Shown here: positions 52,712 through 63,735 of the stretch, one piece after another | Layout: each line of letters begins with the position of its first letter | Numbering within the stretch: the first letter of the stretch is position 1 | From: Marsupella aquatica | Taxonomy: Eukaryota; Marchantiophyta | DNA length: 64,000 bases | Direction: 5' to 3' | Assembly (NCBI GenBank): GCA_973895155.1 | Contig: OZ316898.1 | Span: 14,136,001-14,200,000, forward strand | Program-made: the position numbers and the translations under genes | The notes under the pieces: model-generated | Database searches by the model: none | Told to the model about the DNA's origin: nothing | What the model saw: the letters and a program-made list of their open reading frames with translations, nothing else

Positions 52712-55486
52712 CTGCAACAGAACAAGATAGCACTGTACAGTAGTTGAGACCTATGATGTGCCTGCTGGGCCAGATTCATATGGAATGGGTGACTTGCTTG
52801 GTTTAGAGCACACATGATAAGCACAAGGATGTCGTTTGTTACTGTCCACATTCATCCAACACTAGTCTAGTGCTCATTCTTTGAAAGTAAGTAGAGGTAA
52901 GAACACATTCAAGTTAGCTACCCCATTGTCAGCGAAGCACCTTGCTCCCAATCCTTGTTTCCCAACCCCAATTTCAGTTAAGCCCTAAGAGTCACTCCCT
53001 GGAAGGTTCACTCTAGATTGTGGGCCATGAAAAAGTAATTTTGATTGCGATTATATAATTAGGTTTAGCAGTTTATGGTCCAACATGTTTTTCATCCTAT
53101 TAAAACAGGAGTTTGTACAAGTATGACATCTTTAATTGGACAGGTACAGAGTTAGCAAAGGAAAAACAAATGGTGGTGTGGCTTGCGTTAAATTGAAACA
53201 TGGAATCAAGAACCTGCAACGGGGGAAAAAAGATTGGTGGTATAGATTGAGACTAGGCTGTAGCATGGGAGAAAAAATAGTTTGCAAATGAAGGAAAATA
53301 ATGGCAGCATAATTTTGGGCAGCATAGTTTGGGGATGGATGCAAGAAAGAGTTTGGGGCTGGAATTGGAAAACAATGAGGAAAGAGCTCCCACAAACAAA
53401 CAAAAAAAGATTTATGGTATGATTTGTTTCAAAAGCACTTTTGACTAACCAGAACCAGCCAGGCCCAAAAAACTACCACCATAATCAAGAGTTATGGCAT
53501 GATTCGGGGCTGGATGGAAACATGGAAGAAATGATCTCCATGGGCAAGCAAAATAGAGAGTCGTATTGTGGCGAAGGTAGAGATCGTTTGATTCGTGGCA
53601 TGATTTGGGGGCTGGATGGAAAAATGGAAGAAAGATTTAGATTGATTCACCAAAGAAAGAAAGAGTGGTGGCGCCAATTTGGGGATGGACGGAACGAAGG
53701 AACGGAAACAGAGTGAAGTAGAGCGGTACAGAAGTACACTGTAGAGTTCCGTAAACAGAAAGTGGAGCAATCCAAAGAAAGGATTGACTGATTGCTTGAT
53801 TGATTGGCACGAAGACGAGGATGGCTTTGGTAATGGGCGTCTTTCGCCACGGAAGGAATGGGAAATTAACCAATCAAGAAGAGCGGGCTGGTTGCGTATC
53901 GTGTCTAATACTCTGATGATCGCTTTGATGGATATGGAAAAAAAAAAGTCCAATTTCCCCCCACCCGCCCATTCCTCGGCCTGCTGCTGTGCTGTGCTGT
54001 GCTGCTGTGTCTGCTGCTCCTCCCGTCCAGAGAGACTAATGACTTGACTCCTACTACTTGACTGGCTGCGTGCGGTGGTGGTGCCGCGATGGAGGAGAGC
54101 GGATCCGTTGATGTTGCCTGCCGCCACCACCACATTGGGGATTTGGAGCGGAGCAGGAACAGCAGCAGCAATAATCAAGCAAGGCGAGGCGAGGACGTGA
54201 AGAGGGTAAAGCAAGGAGAGCAAAAGACGAGAGAAAGAGGCGGAGGCCGGGCGGGGAGGAGAAAGGGCAGCTTGAGAAGGCTGGCGATGTTGTACATGTG
54301 TGTCGCGAGAAAAGGGACGAGCGTGCGGCAGAGGAGTGGTATCGCTTACCTCGTCTCTTCTTACTACCACGCCGGTTTCGCGGAGGTAACGACGACGGAC
54401 GGGAAAAAAGGGCAAGGCAGCAACCCTCTGTAGCGCGAGCTATTCATTACAATCCCGATCACCGCCACCGGTGACCGGGAACGAGAAATGTGAATCAGAG
54501 GTGAGGCTCACTCTCTCTCTGAGTTTCTCTGCTCGGACGAGTTTCATTGCTGGCTGTGCATCATCTTCTCTTCTGCTGCCGACGCTAGGTTAAAACCAAA
54601 GGTCTTCCCGATTCTGTTGATTTCTTCCTGCAGTTCGCAGTCAACGCTGTACACTGTCTCGTCCTCCTCTTTCGACTCATTTCGCAACTCTTCGGTGCTT
54701 CATCTGTTCGCCTTCCTTGTGTGAACGAGAAGGTATACTTGGAGTCGTACTTAAACTTCGTCAAGGTGCTTTCAGGTCGTCAAGGATGAATGCTAGGTTC
54801 TCTACCCGGTTGGCTTGGAGGCAGAGAACTGCAGTCGAAGCAGTCTGACGTGCGAGTCATAGTGGTGAGTCGCCTGTTCTGTCGCATGAATTCTCTGAGA
54901 AGTTATAGTCGTATCCATAGATCGATTGGCATTTTCCCTTCGTTGTACTTTGCCTGCTTCTTCTTCCTTCTTTCGGAGTTATTGCTGTCTCCATCTGATT
55001 AGACTTTAAGTCCTCACGATTTATTTTAATCTCCTTGGAGACGCAGCGCTTTGTGGAATATGAATCCGTCGTGACAAACTTCCATGTTTTTCAAGAGTCT
55101 AAGGGCGTAGCTGTATATTGAGGGAAGGTAGGGCATCAGTAGCACAAAGAGTTTCGTCTGCGGGATTCTCTCTAGCATTCTCTGTCCCGCTAGCACGACC
55201 TGGCTGTAAGTTCCTGTCCTGGAATATTTCTAAAGATGGTTGCTGCTTTTTCAGAAAGGGAAAGCCAATCTAAGTCGGCTGAGAGTAGCGACGCATCACC
55301 GCCAGGAGGTCGAAGGCTTTGGAAGTTCCACAGAACCAGGAAGAGCCGCCGAGGCATTCTCGGACGCTGTGGAAGCTGTTTAGGCGACTATGCTTTGAGA
55401 CTTAATATCCTCCCCCTAACTAATTGAGCTTTGAGTTAAGGGACTTCGAATTGCACACCGAATCCGAGTGCGTCAGTGGAATTCTG
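52712..55486. other. Promoter and 5' leader region of the VEKPR gene
   Basis: 53400-53760 shows repeated words (GGCATGATT, GGCTGGATGGAAA, ATGGAAGAAA), a loose ~100-bp repeat. 53960-54010 is CTGCTGTG-rich. A 307-codon minus-strand frame (53492-54415) overlaps this simple sequence and is not credible. From 54500 the plus strand is CT-rich, as in plant 5' UTRs. A good acceptor (GCTGCTTTTTCAG before 55254) suggests spliced leader exons ahead of the start at 55487. Confidence 0.45.
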
Positions 55487-56907
55487 ATGAATTCGAGTGA
55501 TGATGCTACTCCGGATAATTCCCCTCGCAATTCACCTCGGATTCTTCCCCCTCCCAAGGCCAAAAGGCAGCCTGCGGCGAGACCCAGGAAACCTCAACCT
55601 CGACCTACGAATGATTTAGTTCTGAAAATCAAGCCTCCAGGTAGTATTTCCTCTCAAAGTTTTACAAGCTTACTTTACATTTGTTTATTACTCGAGTTAT
55701 AAGGTTTTGGATTGATACCATATCTCCTCACATGGAGTAATACATTAGCTTGAAACAAGAAGAGAAGATTGGGTTTATTTCATGTCTTACCGTGACAAAA
55801 AATGATGCGAGTGCCGACTTTCAAATGCTTACAAATTGCTCCTGTCTGTTGCTTCAACCAGTCACAAAACCTCGCAGTTCTGCAAATGTGCTGCCAAGGA
55901 AAAGGACATTTCAGACAGAGAGGCTTCACGTGGAGGACCAGTTTGTGGAAGAAACTGACCTAGAGAGGTATTATGTAGAGGAACCTCCTGCCCAGAAGCA
56001 TCGGATGAAGAAGCCTCGTGTTGAGAAACCTGTTCCCTTTGTGGAGGACATTGATTTAGAAAGGCATTATGTTGAGGAACCGCCTGCTGAGAAGCCTCGG
56101 ATAAAGAAGGCTCGTGTTGAGAAGCCTGTACCCTACGTGGACGAATACGATATAGAACGGCATTTTGTTGAGGAACTTCCGGCTGAAAAACCTCGGGTGA
56201 AGAAGCCTCGTGTTGAGAAGCCTCGAGTTGAAAAGTCTGTTGTGGTGAAGGCTCGCGTTGAGAAGCCTCCCCGTATTGAGAAGACTCGACTTGACAAGTC
56301 ACAAGCTGTGAAGCCAGAAGTTGAGAAGTTCCATGGTGAGAAGCATCCCCGTATTGAGAAGTTTCATGTAGAAAAGCCTCGTGTTGAGAAACCCAAAATC
56401 GAACAGCCACGTATCGAGAAGCCTCGCTTCGAGCAGCCACGAATTGAGAAGCCTCAGTTGCACCAGCATCAGAAGAAGCCAAAAGTAAAATTACCCAAAG
56501 CTGCTGCTGTAGTTGTCCCCAAGCCACCAAAGCAGTCCAAGCAAAAGGTGGTCCCTACACAGCAGCAATACCCGGATTCGGATTGGGAGGTGCAGGAGGC
56601 GCAGATTGATCGGAATAGAGCTTTTCAACAGGAGTATGATCGGAATGCTCTCAAACAGGCAGCTAAACAATTGGAGGATTTGGTAGAGGCAACGGCAGCG
56701 ATGATGGATGAGGTGCAAAAAGAGGACGACGAATCGGAGAGATTGGAGGAGGAAAAGAATAGGTTGTTGGATGAGTTGCTGGTTTGGGAAGGTCTTACTG
56801 ACAGTCCCTATCCTACCTTCAATCCCTATCGTTCCTTCATTCCTGTGCCCCCGACAAAGACAAAGGTCAAGCGGGTAAGGAAAGCAAATGTTCCTCCCAT
56901 GCATTGA
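55487..56907 (+). CDS. Two-exon gene for a Lys/Pro/Glu-rich repeat protein (VEKPR repeats)
   Basis: Exons 55487-55640 and 55862-56907 (donor CCTCCAG/GTAGTA, acceptor CAACCAG/TCAC) join in phase to about 399 residues. The N-terminus is Ser/Pro-rich with basic KAKRQPAARPRKPQPRP. Three ~34-residue repeats follow, each with a LERHYVEEPP-like segment, AEKPRIKKARVEKPVP and an acidic start. Then comes a long run of 5-6-residue VEKPR/IEKPR/IEQPR units. The C-terminal ~110 residues are different: acidic coiled coil (QLEDLVEATAAMMDEVQ, ERLEEEKNRLLDELL) and a Pro-rich, basic end (TKTKVKRVRK). It is probably a disordered nuclear or nucleic-acid-associated scaffold, by inference only. The start is the first in-frame ATG of exon 1; the frame is open upstream to about 55424, so an earlier start through a leader exon is possible. 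Family not recognised. Confidence 0.75.
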
Positions 56908-58122
56908 GTGCTTAAGTCAAGGTAGTGTGTTGTTGGCAAACGTGTGCACGAGTCCCTCCATTGTGTCACTTATTTCTGACATGCCTTTTCAAAGAGCTCT
57001 TCGTCCGTGATGTCAAGACAGAGGAGTTTGAGTTTCTAGTTAAGCACCAGCACGTTATTGGGAATGTGGCTATTCCAGAAGTTGCGAGGATGTTTCTGCA
57101 CGCTGTCCCATTATCTTTTAGCTCGTGCTTGAGGAAATGATTCTTCTGGTTGCCCGCGGTGCCTATCTCGTGTTTGAAGAAGATTTTTGGTGGGTACTGT
57201 TGTATTTCTCACGGTTGTAAGTGAAAAGATTGATTGCGTTGAGGAATTTTAGTGGTGGTTGAATTGAACAGTTCTTTGAGACGTTGATGTAGCTGTCCAG
57301 CCTCCTATAATTGTGCTCTCAGAAATCAAGTTATGGAAGTTGAGAAGAAAAATTATAATTAGAAGACTGAGATGCTTGTTCCATTTATACGTTCCATCTA
57401 TACGTCAGTGAAAGCAGATCTTTGACTCGAGTTCACCTGGCTTTGGGAATTTTAAAGCTGTCCTTGTATCTCTCGGAAGGTTCATCTGCATCGCTTAGAT
57501 GTTGATGACCAGTTAATGTCTCTGATACGTTCATAGTTATGCTACTATTCTAGTCTCAGCCGTGACATCAACTCATGAAGGGCGTCTGTTCACAGGACAG
57601 TGTACAGGTGATCTCCATTGTACGATTTCACTCATTCGGTGAAGCGAGCTTTCAGCAGTGGGGTTAATGTAGAGAGTTCCGATAGGTCTTCTTGTTATGC
57701 TTGGTTTGACATTATCAGTGTGTGCCCCTGGAATAAACTCCTGATTTTTAATAATGAAGTAGCCTGACCTTATGATGCTTTTTGAAAGTGATGTTCCCAT
57801 GGAGCCATGAGCCAGGCAACTTGGTGAGTGACATCTTTTACACTACTTCTTGACATCTGGCCAACCCATGGACTGTGACATCGTTTACACTTCACTCATT
57901 CACAGCCTTCTGGTCTCCAAAAGCCCTGAAGTTACATTTTTTACAGATCACTCCAGTGTCCACCCCCATGTTCAATTAGTGAGGGAAAAATTCGAGGGAC
58001 ACCAAAATTAGTGACTCACTAAATTGTGTACAATATGTTTTTAGCAGGAATCCTACTAATTATGTTTTAAGTCTCTATTTACGAGCAATGAAAGTGATGA
58101 CAAAAGAACAATTCCAGGTAAC
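56908..58122. other. 3' UTR and downstream flank of the VEKPR gene
   Basis: A short frame (56925-57140) is most likely 3' UTR. No other gene or transposon end is apparent. Confidence 0.4.
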
Positions 58123-58234
58123 AGGATACCACACTATCAAATCACACCAGAGTGGAGCATGTCAATGAGATAGGACCCAGGATACCACACTATCAAATCA
58201 CACCAGAGTGGAGCATGTCAATGAGATAGGACCC
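58123..58234. repeat. Perfect 56-bp tandem duplication
   Basis: Two copies beginning AGGATACCACACTATC and ending GAGATAGGACCC, apparently identical, so recent. Confidence 0.85.
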
Positions 58235-59059
58235 ACGACAACTCCAGATGTCAATGCTGCGTTACTAAACTGTACAAGACTGGCACTGACATCATGGGAG
58301 AAGGCCACAAAAAGAAGTGTTTGCAAACACAAGCCTCAGTGCTGGTATCACTACATGGTTACCCAAACATCCAAGAAAGACCTCAGCATGTTAGCTTAGT
58401 TGTGCCTTACTGATTGTATAGAAAGCACTTTTCAAATCAAAAGAATCCAAGAAACCACACAAACAAGTGAAATTTAATCCTTACCTGCACACGGTTAGTT
58501 TCTCTGTCCAGGAAATGGTCATTCCACACACAGGAATAGCAAGGGTGCATGACCTTGCTAGCCACACGTAATTTAAGTAGAAGTCCACCCAGGGTGTACT
58601 ATGCTTGGAGCTCTATCTATACTTGAGGAGAAGAAAGACTACATTGATTTAGTGATTGAGGCACAAAGGACGGTGACAATATGGTGTTATGGCCAAGTCC
58701 CTACACACAGTTTGACAGAGGGACAAAGGGAGGGACAAACACCACTTGTTCTCATCTTCAATGGCGTAAAGCTTGTAAATATTTGGGGGATAGGAAGCAG
58801 AGCGCTAAACAATTCTATTATTTACAGAGAACTGCATGTGTGAACATCTAATTTCCGATCTTGCAACTATTGCTCTGACCAAGAAACTAAAGCACCCTAC
58901 CAATTGTCAATCTAGCAACTAGTGCATGACCAAGAACTAAAAACATAGTGACGGACCAGACGTTTTGCCCACGGTGGAAAAAAATTCTAAGGCAAAAATG
59001 TATTGGATACGGAATTGGTATTCCCTCTAAAAACCCAGATTTTAGATTTTGAAAATGAA
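58235..59059. other. Intergenic, no gene recognised
   Basis: Short plus-strand frames at 58208-58399 and 58601-58843 have no domain content or splice support. Confidence 0.35.
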
Positions 59060-59262
59060 AAAAAACGACTTGAATCCGAAGTAGGGATACGGCGTATCCC
59101 ATTTTGGATCCCACCGCGATTTTCCCCCCAAAAAACTAACAAACGCAGTAAAAAGGGCAAGGTTGGTTTACCCATCAAGAATATTGATTTCCTAGAAAAT
59201 TCTTTTTAACGGTAAATTTTAACCATCTGCGATGAAACTGCGGTTAGAAATTGACCACGGTC

Positions 59263-59274
59263 GGGGGGGGGGGG
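59263..59274. repeat. Poly-G run
   Basis: Twelve consecutive G just upstream of a TATA box; prone to slippage and to assembly error. Confidence 0.8.
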
Positions 59275-59276
59275 AA

Positions 59277-59286
59277 CTATAAATAG
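59277..59286 (+). promoter_or_regulatory. Candidate core promoter (TATA box)
   Basis: CTATAAATAG is a near-ideal plant TATA box. About 40 bp downstream the strand becomes CT-rich (TTCTTCTCGCTCTCGC, then CTCTTGCTCCCC), like a Y patch and transcription start. The following ATG at about 59364 opens only 15 codons, so any transcript is probably non-coding or belongs to the palindromic repeat. Confidence 0.45.
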
Positions 59287-60679
59287 GAGAGCCCCGGCTT
59301 AAATCTTTCCCTCATTTCTTCTCGCTCTCGCATCCTCTTGCTCCCCGGGAATCCACACTCTCTATGCAAATTCGTATCCACCCTGAATCAGACTGGAAGA
59401 ACATGTGAGAATGATATATCTTTTTGGAAATGATGAGGACAAATCTCAAATTGATTTAATCTTCAAAAATCCAGTTTGGGTGTCATAAACTTGAGAAAAT
59501 GAGGTTGGATGCGAAGTGGGATACCCACCTCTAAATATGAAGCATTTAGGTGCAAAATGCAAGAAATTCAAGGTTGAATGCAAAATGGGATACCGCATAT
59601 CCCGTTTCGGATTCAACCGATGAATCACACGCATTTTAGAATCAAAAGATAGAAAATTCAAATGAATGTTGAATGCGAAGTGGGATACCAGGTATCCCGT
59701 TTGGTATTCAACCTTTGATTATCTCTCACGTTAGGTCTAAAAGGTAGAGGTTGAATGTGAAGTGGGATATTGTGTCTCCCATTGGGTATCTCACAATAAA
59801 CATAGTGACAAACCAAATGAGAAGTGAGAATGCACAAGCCGTAAGTTCAAGAGTTGAATATGAAATGGGATACCACGTATCCCACTTCGGATTCAATCCA
59901 AGGATATGAGGATTTTGGAATGCACAAACCATAAATTGAGAAATTCAATCCAAAGCTAGTGAATACCGGGTAATTCTTAACTTTGAGCCCCTAAGTTTTC
60001 AATTAATTTTTCAAAATCAAATCCAAAGACCCTATCTAGCTACGTGAGAGTCTTGAAACTATCTAAATTCATACTTAACATCTTCATCACTAGTTGTGAC
60101 AAGAATTGATATGTTTCTATGCGTAACTCAATCAAATTCAAATAGTGGATTGAAAAGATTCCATCATAGCACATTAAATTGGTTCATAAAGAGTCCAAAA
60201 CGATGAAAAATTGACTAAGATATGATCAAATCAAGTTGTGGGGTGAAATTACAAAATTACAAAAACTTAAGTTTGTACCCTCTCATGCTTTGGAAGCCAT
60301 ATCTTTGTCAGTATTTATCAAAATTCCTTATAATTGATACCGTTAGAAAGAAGAGCTTGAGCTGCTTCATTCGGCGCTACAAAAATAGAAAAAGAAAAAC
60401 TTTGAGACCAAGTGAAATCTAGCAAAAAATCATATTGCATTTCTAAAAAGATCAACAAATGATGAAAACTTTAAGAGGAATACCACTTAGTGGGATACTA
60501 GGTATCCCATTTGGTATTCAAACATGTTATTTCACAAATCTAGAAAGGAAAAAGTCATAAAAACTTGTATGAATACCAAGTGGGATCCATGGATCCCACA
60601 TTTAGTATAAGAACATGTTGTTTTATCCCATTTGGTATAAGAACATGTTATTTTACAAATCAAGAACTTTACAAAGAGT

Positions 60680-60765
60680 CCCGGGGTCCTCACTTAATTA
60701 CTTCCGACCCATCATGCGCGAATAAGTATAGGGTTTTTTAATTCCATTTTGCAGAATACTTAAGA
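60680..60765 (+). mobile_element. hAT-type MITE, family B, left-end fragment B5
   Basis: CCCGGGGTCCTCACTTAATT followed by GACCCATCATGCGCGAATAA and TATAGGGTTTTT matches the left end of B1. Similarity fades after about 90 bp and no right end was found. Confidence 0.6.
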
Positions 60766-61299
60766 AGTTTTGTGCAAGAACTTTAGGGGTTCATAAATAC
60801 ATTTTGCAACTTTGAAGTACAATAGGGGTGCTAAAACATCAATTCTTCAATATAAGTTGTAAGTTTAAGATAGGGCATATTATTCAATAAAATATATGGG
60901 CAACACGCGTCAATTTTTAACTGGTCCACATGGCACTTCCTTGCATAAAGCTGGTTTAGGGGCAACATGTGGATTTCATGGCCAAAGTTTGAGAGCAAAA
61001 TTCAAATTGTGAATGTGAGCGGGAGGTATACAGTGAGGGGGAAAGGGCGAGGATCATGGGAGCAGGTCGGGGGCCACTTAGGGCCATTGATCCAGTAGTA
61101 TAGTGCCGTTTGGGGTAACATCGTGTGGCCATGCATTGGCCCACCCCGTCCATCAAGGAGTCCATTTGATGTTAGTCGCTGCGGCTGTCTAGGGTCTAAT
61201 TTAGGGTAAAATGGGAAGCCATCCATCCATCCGTTTGTCGGGCCATCGATTGGCTATCGTTTGCCCTGGCAGTTTAGGCTAATGCGCAAACTTCTGATT

Positions 61300-61860
61300 G
61301 CTGCGTCATCTGAAGGAAAAAATTTCAGGGTGAGTTGGGGGAGTCTGGGGCTCGATGCTGCCTCGATACTTTTCCAATGCATTCATGCTGCAGGGCGCTA
61401 TGATCGTGCTCGATTGACATTGACATTGGGACTTTGATTGGGCAAGGCACTATTGGGCAAGGCTATGATCAATCGGAGGGGGGGGAGCGACTCTGGATCA
61501 AGCTGCTGTGATCGATCGGGAGGGGGACTCAAGATCAAGCTACAACGATCGATTGGGAGGCGGCTGTGATCGGGGGTGATATTTGATTGGGCTGCTGTCG
61601 AGGCTACTGTGATCAGGCGAAGCTGTGATCAGGCTACTTTAGATCGGGCTGCTATGATCAGGAGGCAGTTTTGAGTTTGGCTACTGTGATCCGCTGCTGT
61701 GATCGGGCTGCTGTGATCGGGCTGCTGTGATCGAGGGCAAATCTGTGATCGGGTGCAGCTGTGATTGGCCGAGTTTGGATCTGCCATGGTGCTGTGATCA
61801 GGCAAGAGCGCATAGGGTGAACTGCGGCTAGGTGTGAGTGCACACAGTGAGCCAATAGAG
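61300..61860. repeat. Degenerate CTGCTGTGATCGGG repeats
   Basis: GTGATC words recur at short and irregular intervals, tightest at 61690-61735 where GTGATCGGGCTGCT repeats in tandem. No gene is visible. The right end abuts MITE A6. Confidence 0.55.
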
Positions 61861-61902
61861 CTTGGTTGGGTGCGCCTAAGTTATTATGCTGCAGGTACGT
61901 AC

Positions 61903-62199
61903 CTCGGGGGTTTCACTTCCACAAAAATGGCATATCACGTGCGACGAAGGATAGGGTCATTTTATTGGTTCTAAGGGAAGACTTAAGAATTTTTGTAGAA
62001 GAACAATAGGGTCTTTTAAATTCAATTTTGAGACTTATAAGAACATTAGGGTATTTTTAATCCAATTTTTAGAATATTCCAAGAATATTCCAACTTTATA
62101 GAGGTTAAAAAATAATATTTTTTTCTTACATTTTAGGGGGTCTGAGGCCTAAAAACGTCGCAGGCGATGGGGAGGTCCCCATATAGTGAGACCCCCGAG
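61903..62199 (+). mobile_element. hAT-type MITE, family A, copy A6
   Basis: A 297-bp element, CTCGGGGGTTTCACTTCC to AGTGAGACCCCCGAG, with a perfect 8-bp duplication GTACGTAC (61895-61902 and 62200-62207). It has the best-preserved ends of the family. Confidence 0.9.
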
Positions 62200-62207
62200 G
62201 TACGTAC

Positions 62208-63735
62208 TTTAATCTGGTGGAGTTTTCTATTTCTCTCTCTTGGTGCTTTTGAACTGCTAGTGTTGTCCCGGTGTTGTCATGTTCATCGTTCTCCATTTGC
62301 ACTCGTGAAGGTAAGGACAGGGCTCATTCGTCCGCATGTCTTTGAACTTTAGTTGCTACGAATGCACCCCACTTTGCTTCCTTGTCATTTGAAAGATCTG
62401 TCACCTTCTTCTTTGCAAAGAACCTCTCTTACCTTGCATCTCATCGTTGCTTTGATCAAATTAGAAGGCTGTCTACTACCATGCATCTCATTGTTGCCAC
62501 CAGACTGAAGATCCTCTATTACCACGTAGCTTCATATATTGATGATTTAAAAAACACTAATGCAATCTGTACATATACCATGGCAGTATATAAAACATGA
62601 ATAGAAAATCATGCAATATGAAATCTGGAGAGCAAAGAAGAGGAATATCATCCTAACTGTGTAGGCTATCAGTACACAGACCTTAATAATCTCTTCCAGA
62701 AGGTCCTTGATGTGCATAATGTGAACTTGTTCTATGATTAATTGGGTTACAAAGGTGAAATCTGCCCCCTTCCCAGTGAGGCATTTGCAGTGCCCTTGAT
62801 TAGCAGCAGCTGCCTTGGCTTTGTCACTTCAGTTTGAAGACAAAAGCAGATCATTGAACACTTCACCATAATGCCAAATAACTACAGTAGACAGAAAAGA
62901 AGTATTATCGGACAAAACATTTTAACTCACAAATAAATATGCACAAAGGGTAATTAAACCTCAGATGTCTCCCATTCTTGCTCAGAACCCTAAACCCTAA
63001 ACCCTAAACCCTGGAGTTTCATAGGCTGTCGAAGTCACTTGAGGCTCTCACATCCATTTGGCACTGTGATCTGCAGCTTGTCAAACAAGAAGAGGAAAGT
63101 GCAGCTTGTTCAGCCTGATCTGTTTAAAGTCTATAACCTAGAACCAATAGTTGCCAACTGAGGTATGTTAAGTTCTGGCTCAGACAACTTGAATGGCCAG
63201 TTTTGTTTCATGGTTAACTTATATCCATATTTCCATGCTTGACTGCAATTATGTGTTGTATGTACAAGTTTGCTAGTGTGCCTTCTTCTTCTCCTTCTTC
63301 CTCTAGTGTATTTGGTCTTATTGAATGTTTTATTGTAGATCTTCATGTCCCAGTCGTCCTTTCTCTATTCAGTCTCCTCCAAGGAATCAATTTCCAGCAG
63401 GAATGCACTTGGCTTGAGTTTATTTCCTTGAGCTCAGACAGCCAGCTTTTTCAGCTATTAATATGCTAGACTCGACTCTTCTTGCAGGATGGATTTGTTT
63501 AGGGTGTAGTGGAAGCATCTCAGCGAGCATCTCACAAGCTTCAGCAATATACAGTCAAGGTTCACGTTCAAAAATTGTGGAAGGAGCAGACCTCAATCAA
63601 CTATCACCACTTGCTGCATCTCGAGTTCCATTAGAGATTAAAGGTATGCTTATGTTAAAGATGCTGTCAATAACTATGAATCTGCTGTTCAATGTAGAAT
63701 GGATGTTGAGGGGATGCAAAATGGATGCCGAGTGA
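62208..63735. other. Upstream part of the PHD-finger gene, exons unresolved
   Basis: Probably introns and upstream exons of the gene ending the window. A candidate exon lies near 63077-63150 (acceptor ATCTGCAG, coding for KKRKVQLVQPDLFKVYNLEP), and another at about 63488-63641 with donor AAAG/GTATGC. Their phases do not join cleanly to the PHD exon, so no model is given. Confidence 0.35.
62987..63012. repeat. Interstitial telomere-type repeat
   Basis: Twenty-six bases of tandem ACCCTAA, nearly four plant telomere units, probably within an intron of the PHD-finger gene. Confidence 0.8.

Larger units (their letters stand above)
59060..60660. repeat. Field of palindromic GGGATACC/GGTATCCC units
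   Basis: At least seven units combine GGGATA(C), a 2-4 base loop and (G)TATCCC, usually inside AAGTGGGATACC...GGTATCCC followed by (A/G)TTTGGTATTCAA. Clear examples: 59084-59100, 59586-59603, 59681-59698, 59866-59883, 60491-60508 and 60581-60598, with degenerate ones near 59514 and 59765. The surrounding phrase GTTGAATGCGAAGTGGGATA also recurs, so the units belong to a longer repeat of roughly 90-110 bp. Confidence 0.75.

Noticed and set aside
53492-54415. 307-codon minus-strand frame
   Set aside because: It crosses simple-sequence DNA and the likely promoter/5' leader of the plus-strand VEKPR gene. Composition is low-complexity, no motif, no conserved block.
55862-56530. 222-codon minus-strand frame rich in SQ and ASQ
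   Set aside because: Complement of the VEKPR repeats; the plus frame has splice sites and a coherent protein.
56925-57140. 71-codon plus-strand frame after the VEKPR stop
   Set aside because: It lies in the likely 3' UTR and has no motif or splice support.
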